From positions 1-47,112 of the forward strand of contig JAAFID010000006.1 of assembly GCA_013297765.1 (NCBI GenBank): a stretch of DNA of 47,112 nt, given 5' to 3'. A program made the position numbers and the translations under genes. Position 1 is the stretch's first letter, and each line of letters opens with the position of its first letter. The notes beneath the pieces are model-generated. The model had not been told where the DNA came from. It saw only the letters and a program-made list of their open reading frames with translations, and ran no database searches. Positions 40,798-47,112 of this stretch are shown here, piece by piece. The stretch is from Cytophagales bacterium (lineage in GTDB: Bacteria; Bacteroidota; Bacteroidia; Cytophagales; Cytophagaceae).

Positions 40798-41356
40798 TGC
40801 CTAGCAGCCGCTGTAATTGTTGAATTGCTTTTACATTTAACATTGCTTTAATGCGTAATGCTAAAAAAGATTTGAGCATGTCTATCGCAAATACAGTTGC
40901 AAAACATCCTAAAAAAAAATTACCGATTAAGATTGGAGATGCTACATAAGAGGCAGTTACAAAACTACAAGTGCCAAGCCAAAAAAATAGTACTGTTGGC
41001 GTTAATAAATTGAGGCCAAATCCTTTGATGATAAATGATTTTTTAGATTTTTCAATAGTCAATGGAGCACTAGAATTGCTTTTTGAAAAAATATAATACA
41101 ATCCAATACCACACATGGCAATAGAGCCCAAAAGTTTAATTGAATAGGCAACGGTAGGATAAAGGTATAAAGTAGAAGCAATGGTGAGTGAAAGCAGAAT
41201 GAGCACAAAGTCGCTTGCAGTAACGCCCAAAGCATACAAAAAGCCTGCTTTAAAGCCATAGTTTATACTGGTCTGTAACAATCCAAAGAACACAGGCCCT
41301 ACCATGAGCGATAGTGTAAACCCAAACCCAACACCATGTAGCAAAGCCTCTAGCAT
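40739..41356 (-). CDS. LysE-family exporter
   Basis: GFTLSLMVGPVFFGLLQTSINYGFKAGFLYALGVTASDF...LNLLTPTVLFFWLG. Confidence 0.85.
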   Translation of the reverse strand: MLEALLHGVGFGFTLSLMVGPVFFGLLQTSINYGFKAGFLYALGVTASDFVLILLSLTIASTLYLYPTVAYSIKLLGSIAMCGIGLYYIFSKSNSSAPLTIEKSKKSFIIKGFGLNLLTPTVLFFWLGTCSFVTASYVASPILIGNFFLGCFATVFAIDMLKSFLALRIKAMLNVKAIQQLQRLLGIILVVAGFFSLWKIFLSQP

Positions 41357-41359
41357 AAA

Positions 41360-42913
41360 CTAAAAACCAATTTTGCTTTTGGCAACAAAGCTTTCCCACT
41401 CTTCAAACATAGCTTGCTTCATTACCCTAGGAAATTTGCTTTGCCCACCTTCTTTACCTCGGTATTTGAGGTATTCATAAAAAATAGCAACGGGAATAAT
41501 TTTTACTATCACTTCTTTCAATGCTGCCAGCCGTTCAGTTTTGTAGTCGTCGTTGATTATTTTTAAATGGGCGTCTAACTTTTCTTGAAATACATTGCTG
41601 TCTGCTGCAACGTCAGTACCTATATACCAACTGTGTGCAAACATAGTGTGGTAGGGTATGCCACAAACCGTAAATTCTTTTACAGAAATATTCATTTCGT
41701 CGGCCACCAGTTGTGTAGCTTTGGTCATATTTTCTACCGACAAATGCTCGCCTACCAAACTTAAATAATGCTTGGTACGTCCCGAAATCACTATTTCAAA
41801 TTTAGGTACAGAGGTAAACCGCACTACGTCGCCAATCAAATATCGCCATGTGCCAGCGTTGGTAGAAATCAATAAAGCATAATCTACCGATTCCTGTACT
41901 TGGTGAATCATGAATGTTTGTGGGTTGGCAACCACCTCGCCATCGCTATCAAAATTTTCTTCGTTGAATGGAATAAATTCATAAAACAAACCATTATTCA
42001 GCACCAGTTGCATCGAAGTACGGTTGGGGTGGGTTTGAAAAGCCAGAAAACCTTCTGATGCTAAATAGGTTTCTATATAAATAAGTGGGTGGGCAAGCAG
42101 TTTTTCAAATGCTTTTTTGTAAGGGGTAAATGACACACCACCGTGTACAAATATGGCAAGGTTTGGCCATATATCATGGATGGTTTTTACTTGATAATGG
42201 GCTATTATTTTTTCCATCAATAGCTGTATCCATGCGGGTACACCACATATAAAACCTATATCCCAGTTTTTCGCTTCTAGGGTTATTTCTTCCAATTTGG
42301 CATTCCAATCTTTGTTCTTTGCTATGCGTTTGCCTGGCTTGTAAAACATTTGAAACCAAAACGGGATTTTGCTGGCTTGTATTCCACTCAAATCACCTTC
42401 AAAAAAGTTTTTTTCTTTTTTCAAATCTGTGCTGCCGCCCAGCATCAATATGCCTTTACGAAACATTTGATCGGGCAAATCATAATTGGCCAAAGTAAGT
42501 ATTTGTCTAATACTTGTTCGTTTATTGGCCTTCATCATCTCCTTGGTCAGCGGAATAAATTTGCTAGATGCCTCTGAAGTACCCGAACTCAATGCAAAAT
42601 ATTTTACTGTACCTGGCCAACACACATCGCCCTCGCCCTCTTTGCTACGGTGCCACCATTCTTTATATATTTTATTGTAATTAAAAACAGGTACACGGCG
42701 ACAGTAGTAGTTATAAAATTTTTCTTTGTCAGAAGATTTGAATTGAAGCAATATTTCGGCAAATGAATGTACAAAGCCAAATGAAGTTAATCGAGATTTA
42801 CGAATCAGTTTTTTCAGTTCTTTACGCTGCAATTCAAACGGAGTGAGCGTATCCAACTCTATGATCTTTCTGATTTTTATTCCTCTATTGAGTAATGTAC
42901 CCAGCAAGTTCAT
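41360..42913 (-). CDS. GH3-family acyl-adenylate/amido synthetase
   Basis: FALSSGTSEASSKFIPLT, YLASEGFLAFQ, GTWRYLIGDVVRFTSV, ISGRTKHYLSLVGEHLS. Confidence 0.88.
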   Translation of the reverse strand: MNLLGTLLNRGIKIRKIIELDTLTPFELQRKELKKLIRKSRLTSFGFVHSFAEILLQFKSSDKEKFYNYYCRRVPVFNYNKIYKEWWHRSKEGEGDVCWPGTVKYFALSSGTSEASSKFIPLTKEMMKANKRTSIRQILTLANYDLPDQMFRKGILMLGGSTDLKKEKNFFEGDLSGIQASKIPFWFQMFYKPGKRIAKNKDWNAKLEEITLEAKNWDIGFICGVPAWIQLLMEKIIAHYQVKTIHDIWPNLAIFVHGGVSFTPYKKAFEKLLAHPLIYIETYLASEGFLAFQTHPNRTSMQLVLNNGLFYEFIPFNEENFDSDGEVVANPQTFMIHQVQESVDYALLISTNAGTWRYLIGDVVRFTSVPKFEIVISGRTKHYLSLVGEHLSVENMTKATQLVADEMNISVKEFTVCGIPYHTMFAHSWYIGTDVAADSNVFQEKLDAHLKIINDDYKTERLAALKEVIVKIIPVAIFYEYLKYRGKEGGQSKFPRVMKQAMFEEWESFVAKSKIGF

Positions 42914-43067
42914 GCGTATATTATTTATAAAATTAATGTTATAGAAAAGTAATCCATAGCTTTAAAGAATATCTTTGTGCTAGGAAAAACATGTTTCAAG
43001 TAACTCAAAAAACAACAACTATCCTAGCATAAATTTGTACTAGTAATCAACATCGTTTTCTCATTTT

Positions 43068-43736
43068 ATGAATGCTATAGCCCAACATTTACAAAAGTTC
43101 AAGTCAGAATTAAACCCTTTTAACTGCCAGCTGATAGCAGTGAGCAAGACATACACCAGCGAGATTGTAAAGCAAGCGTATGATGCTGGACAAATACATT
43201 TCGGAGAAAATAAAGTACAAGAAATGGTGCAAAAACAAGAACAATTGCCCAAGGAAATCAACTGGCATTTGATAGGCCATTTGCAAACGAATAAGGTAAA
43301 ATACATTGCTCCATTTGTACACCTCATTCATGCTGTAGATAGCCTAAAATTGCTAGCAGAGATAAATAAAGAAGCTAAAAAATGTAACCGCATTATTGCC
43401 TGTTTATTGCAAATTTATATTGCACAAGAGGAAACAAAATTTGGACTTTCATTTGCCGAAGCCCAGCAATTGCTAGAGAGCGATGCGCTAAAAACATTTG
43501 AAAATATCAGCATTGCTGGCTTTATGGGCATGGCGACAAACACCAGCAATGTGGCTCAAATAAAATCAGAATTTGAATCTTTACAGCTATTTGCCACACG
43601 CATGAAAGAAAAAATACAATTACCAAATGTAGCACTAAGGCACCTATCCATGGGCATGAGCGGCGATTATAAAATAGCTTTAGCAGCAGGTAGCACCATG
43701 GTAAGAATCGGTAGTGCTATTTTTGGAAGTAGGTAA
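43068..43736 (+). CDS. YggS-family PLP-binding protein
   Basis: LIAVSKTY, GENKVQEMVQK, WHLIGHLQTNKVKYI, LSMGMSGDYKIALAAGSTMVRIGSAIFG. Confidence 0.95.
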   Translation: MNAIAQHLQKFKSELNPFNCQLIAVSKTYTSEIVKQAYDAGQIHFGENKVQEMVQKQEQLPKEINWHLIGHLQTNKVKYIAPFVHLIHAVDSLKLLAEINKEAKKCNRIIACLLQIYIAQEETKFGLSFAEAQQLLESDALKTFENISIAGFMGMATNTSNVAQIKSEFESLQLFATRMKEKIQLPNVALRHLSMGMSGDYKIALAAGSTMVRIGSAIFGSR

Positions 43737-43752
43737 ACGAATAAACGAAATA

Positions 43753-44802
43753 TTAATCCTCCATAAAATTATTCATAAAACTACTTTTTAATGCTAGCCA
43801 TACCATCAAAGCTATTAAACCCCAGTAAAGATAATAGGTATAAAAATCTTCTGCATTGGTAGCCCTATCTATGGTAAATGAATTTTTTGCCAATTTATTG
43901 ATTTTGCCAAAGCATTTTTTTAAACTTGATTTGTCGGTAGCTCTAAAATAGGCACCATCGCTTAGATAGGCTATTTCTTTCAATGATTTTTCATCAAGTG
44001 TAGAGGTTACCCAATTAGTGATACCTTGAGCCGTTTTTCCAAAGGGTGCTTCTCCGTTTTTCCCTACACCTATGGTATATATTTTAATGTTAAATTTCTT
44101 GGCCAACATAGCGGCTGTGGCTGGTGAAAGGTTGCCAGCAGTATTGTCGCCATCGGTTAGCAATATCATCAATTTTGTTTTCGATGGCGAGTTGCGCAGC
44201 CTATTAATCCCCACCCCTAGTGCATTGCCAATGGCTGTTGCACCTGTATCTAGATCATTGGTTTTTATTGCGGCAAGGCTTTGCTGCAATAAGTCATAGT
44301 CTGTAGTAAGTGGCAGTAGCGAGTAGGCAGCTCCTGAAAATACTACCAAACCTATCTTATCTTGCACTCTGTTTTTTATAAAATCGCTCACTATCGACTT
44401 TGCAACTTCTAAGCGATTAGGAACAAAATCTTCCAACATCATGGACTCTGATATATCAAGTACAAACAATAAATCTATTCCTTTTACTTTCTTTGACACT
44501 GCCGAGTCTAGTGTTTGCGGCCTTGCCAAAGCCAGCAGTATCATGATTAAAAAAAACAAAAAAACACCTACTGGCACAAAGCGAAGCAGGGCCAAATAAT
44601 ACCCAAAATCTCGTTTAGGTACAGCAGTACCTATTTCTATCTTTTGCCGAAAACGTACGTGAAATAGCCATCGAAATACGGGCAATAATATCACTAATGG
44701 AATAAGGTATAAAAAGAACGGGCTATCCCAATGAAAAGATTTTAACGTACTGGGCTGAAACCATTGCCATGATAGCAGTTCTGTAAAATCGGATTCAGGC
44801 AT
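43753..44802 (-). CDS. VWA-domain protein, BatA-like
   Basis: LLFVLDISESMMLEDFVPNRLEVAK...LITDGDNTAGN-like VWA (ILLTDGDNTAGNL); TM helices. Confidence 0.9.
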   Translation of the reverse strand: MPESDFTELLSWQWFQPSTLKSFHWDSPFFLYLIPLVILLPVFRWLFHVRFRQKIEIGTAVPKRDFGYYLALLRFVPVGVFLFFLIMILLALARPQTLDSAVSKKVKGIDLLFVLDISESMMLEDFVPNRLEVAKSIVSDFIKNRVQDKIGLVVFSGAAYSLLPLTTDYDLLQQSLAAIKTNDLDTGATAIGNALGVGINRLRNSPSKTKLMILLTDGDNTAGNLSPATAAMLAKKFNIKIYTIGVGKNGEAPFGKTAQGITNWVTSTLDEKSLKEIAYLSDGAYFRATDKSSLKKCFGKINKLAKNSFTIDRATNAEDFYTYYLYWGLIALMVWLALKSSFMNNFMED

Positions 44803-45700
44803 TGCGTACCTCCTTTTTCTTTTTTTGAAACCGCTGTACCGAAAATCGCTTCAGTACATTCAATTGCTTTTGAAAATTTTGCAACACGTCGCTGCCGTAT
44901 ATACTGCGATCAAGCTCTTGCAAGGTATTGGCCAGTTCTTCATTTTGAAAAATGCCAATAATTTCGGTAGTGGTATAGGTGTTGATGGGGGTGGTTTCAA
45001 GGCGTGACAAATATATTTTCCACTCGCCAATAGCCAATTCTAAATCGCTGATATTTTTTTCGGCAAGTAGTTTTTTTTCTAGTCGCTCGTACACTTTTAA
45101 AAATGCCAAATGTGATTTGCGAAGTACATATAACCGATACCTTCTAATGATATTTTTTCTAAACAATACAAATACCGTAAATATGCTCGCCAGCCCGCCA
45201 ATACCAAATATTAGAAAATAAGGATAATTGAAATTAAGCTGCACTGATACCATTGCAGTATCATTTTTTAAAAATGATTTTTGCAAATCTGCCCCCACTT
45301 GCTCTTTAAGTATCACCGAGGCTGCAGCACTAAATACCACCGTACTATCGCCATATTCATTAATGATGATGACAGGTAGCCTTAATTGCAAAAAAGATTG
45401 TACCTTAAATGTACGAAGGTAATACACCACACTATCGACACTGTTATTGGCTACGGTAGCAGTGGTAAATGGTCGTTTCTTAACCAATTCAAAAGGTGAA
45501 AAATCGTACGTAGTATCGGGAAATATAACTTGATAATCTTTGGGGTGTGTATAGCAAAATGCAAACTTTACCTCTTCGCCAATTTTGATTGTGTCTTTAT
45601 TGAAACTTGCGTACAGTTTTTCATTTTGTGCCATAATATGCTGGCTATCAAAACCCATAAATATAAACCCTAGAATGATATGTACAAAAGAAAATTTCAT
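44795..45700 (-). CDS. BatD-like/hypothetical membrane protein
   Basis: Signal peptide, Ig-like beta region, central TM (FLIFGIGGLASIFTVFVLF); between BatA- and DUF58-like genes with overlaps. Confidence 0.6.
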   Translation of the reverse strand: MKFSFVHIILGFIFMGFDSQHIMAQNEKLYASFNKDTIKIGEEVKFAFCYTHPKDYQVIFPDTTYDFSPFELVKKRPFTTATVANNSVDSVVYYLRTFKVQSFLQLRLPVIIINEYGDSTVVFSAAASVILKEQVGADLQKSFLKNDTAMVSVQLNFNYPYFLIFGIGGLASIFTVFVLFRKNIIRRYRLYVLRKSHLAFLKVYERLEKKLLAEKNISDLELAIGEWKIYLSRLETTPINTYTTTEIIGIFQNEELANTLQELDRSIYGSDVLQNFQKQLNVLKRFSVQRFQKKKKEVRNA

Positions 45701-46566
45701 TTGGAATAATTGCGTATTCTAAACAATTGAACAAGTTTTACTATATAATTTTCTTGGGTATCTATCCATACATAGTTTGCTGCATATTTTTTACATAAAG
45801 CTTCCAATTGTGCTTTTTTGAGTGCTAACTCTTGATTCATATTCTTTCTAAAATTTGTAGAAAATGAATTGACCCAATACGTTTTTTTGCTCTCTTTGTC
45901 ATATAGCGGAATGATGCCTAGCTTAGGGAAATAGACCTCTCTAGCTTCGGACAAATGTATTACTACCAAGTCATGTTTCTGAGCTAATGCAATTAGATTG
46001 CGTTCGTAATTTTCATCTATAAAATCGGAAATAAATATGACGACACTTTTTCTTTTCAATGAACCCAATACAAGCTTCAAACAGTTGTTGATATTGGTAT
46101 TGTTAGATACAGGAACCAATTCAAATATTTTTTTTATGATTTGAAAAGCATGTTTCTCGCCTTTGTTGGGTTTTATATACAGTTCTTTTTGATCGCTGTA
46201 GCAAATAAGGCCTACATGCCCACTTTCCTTTACTGCCGATAGGGCTAGCACACCACAAATTTCTTTGGCAATGTCTATTTTGCGGTGCTGCTCTCTACCT
46301 ATTTCTTGCGAGGCACTTACGTCTAGCACAAATAGCACGCTCTGTTCCTTTTCTTCCTTAAATGTTTTTACATACGCACCATGCCCTTTGGCCGATACTA
46401 TCCAATCTACCGTACGCACATCGTCGCCATATTGATAGGCTCGCACATCGTCCGATTCTATGCCTGACCCTTTGAACACCGAATGAAAATTGCCCTGCAT
46501 GCGATTGCTTATCAGTTGCCTGATGCGTATTTCATGCTTTCGTAATTTTCGTATCAGTTCGTTCAT
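45697..46566 (-). CDS. DUF58-domain protein
   Basis: GSGIESDDVRAYQYGDDVRTVDWIVSAKGHGAYVKTFKEEKEQSVLFVLDVSAS. Confidence 0.93.
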   Translation of the reverse strand: MNELIRKLRKHEIRIRQLISNRMQGNFHSVFKGSGIESDDVRAYQYGDDVRTVDWIVSAKGHGAYVKTFKEEKEQSVLFVLDVSASQEIGREQHRKIDIAKEICGVLALSAVKESGHVGLICYSDQKELYIKPNKGEKHAFQIIKKIFELVPVSNNTNINNCLKLVLGSLKRKSVVIFISDFIDENYERNLIALAQKHDLVVIHLSEAREVYFPKLGIIPLYDKESKKTYWVNSFSTNFRKNMNQELALKKAQLEALCKKYAANYVWIDTQENYIVKLVQLFRIRNYSK

Positions 46567-46772
46567 TTATATTTATTTAATCGTTCCATGATACTTTGTG
46601 AATAACCCGATTTTGAACCTAAAAAAACTGCTACTAAACCCAAAAGTTGATAGAAGGTAAAACGTTCAATTTACCACCAAATATCATTTTTTACAAAATC
46701 GCCGTTACAACCTGATATTTTTTCTATTGCTGTGGTGCTGATTCTTGTTTCTGCTGTGTTGTATGTGCTGGT

Positions 46773-47112
46773 TTATCCGTCTGTTGGTTTGTTGTTTATA
46801 AAATCCTCTGCTAACATTTTTGCTTGTGTGATTACTGTGTCCACCGCTTTTTCTTGAAGGTCTGGCGGATAACCGTGTAGTCTTAAAATTCGTCTTATGT
46901 TTCGTCTTAATGCCGATTGTACACTTTCTTTAATTGTCCAATCTATTGTTGTGCTGTTGCGAACTGTTTTTAAAAGTTCTTGGGCTATGTGTTTTAAAAT
47001 ATCATCGCCCAATATTTTTACTGCACTATCATTTACTTCCAATGCGGTGTAAAATGCATACTCTCTATAATCCAAACCTAAATCATCGCCTTTTTTATTG
47101 GCATCTCTTATT
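46773..47112 (-). CDS. hsdR: Type I restriction enzyme R subunit C-terminus, truncated by window edge
   Basis: IRDANKKGDDLGLDYREYAFYTALEVND...DWTIKESVQSALRRNIRRILRLHGYPPD, matching the HsdR C-terminal (DUF3387) pattern. Frame is open to the right edge. Confidence 0.88.
   Translation of the reverse strand, partial: IRDANKKGDDLGLDYREYAFYTALEVNDSAVKILGDDILKHIAQELLKTVRNSTTIDWTIKESVQSALRRNIRRILRLHGYPPDLQEKAVDTVITQAKMLAEDFINNKPTDG

Noticed and set aside
1-47112. CRISPR arrays, rRNA genes, intact tRNAs, intact IS elements or prophage
   Set aside because: No regularly spaced repeats, no rRNA or cloverleaf patterns, and no intact transposase, integrase or phage structural ORF seen by eye.

Overview
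This is a 47.1 kb AT-rich chromosomal window with a Bacteroidetes-like character: T9SS sorting domain, TANNTTTG-type promoter motifs, Porin_10-like porin, Bat/VWA loci and a MsrB-MsrA fusion. Most of it is housekeeping: ndk, a DHH phosphoesterase, tandem-FKBP lipoprotein, guaA, a PhnP-like metallohydrolase, a response regulator plus giant hybrid kinase, xylA, an S8 protease, a 2-oxoacid dehydrogenase E2, PAP2/GT2, msrBA, pabB, Nif3, lpxK, a porin, nuoHIJKL, lycopene cyclase, GH3/LysE, YggS, split Bat loci, and an HsdR C-terminus at the right edge. The accessory-looking stretch is about 30.5-33.2 kb. It holds a HigBA-type TA pair, a TPR plus DnaJ-like zinc-finger exported protein without a J domain, a decayed coding fragment, and a HEPN-like ORF with an RNGLSH motif. 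Points most worth a second look: (1) a possible stand-alone small RNA at about 5973-6035 with its own Bacteroidetes-type promoter and an intrinsic terminator; (2) the HEPN/HigBA pocket; (3) a GH3 acyl-amido-synthetase next to a LysE exporter; (4) NuoI with a K/P-rich triplicated C-terminal tail, in a nuo block with no nuoM or nuoN after nuoL; (5) several long perfect inverted repeats, including a nested palindrome in the nuoH leader. All calls come from reading the sequence and ORF translations; no searches were run.
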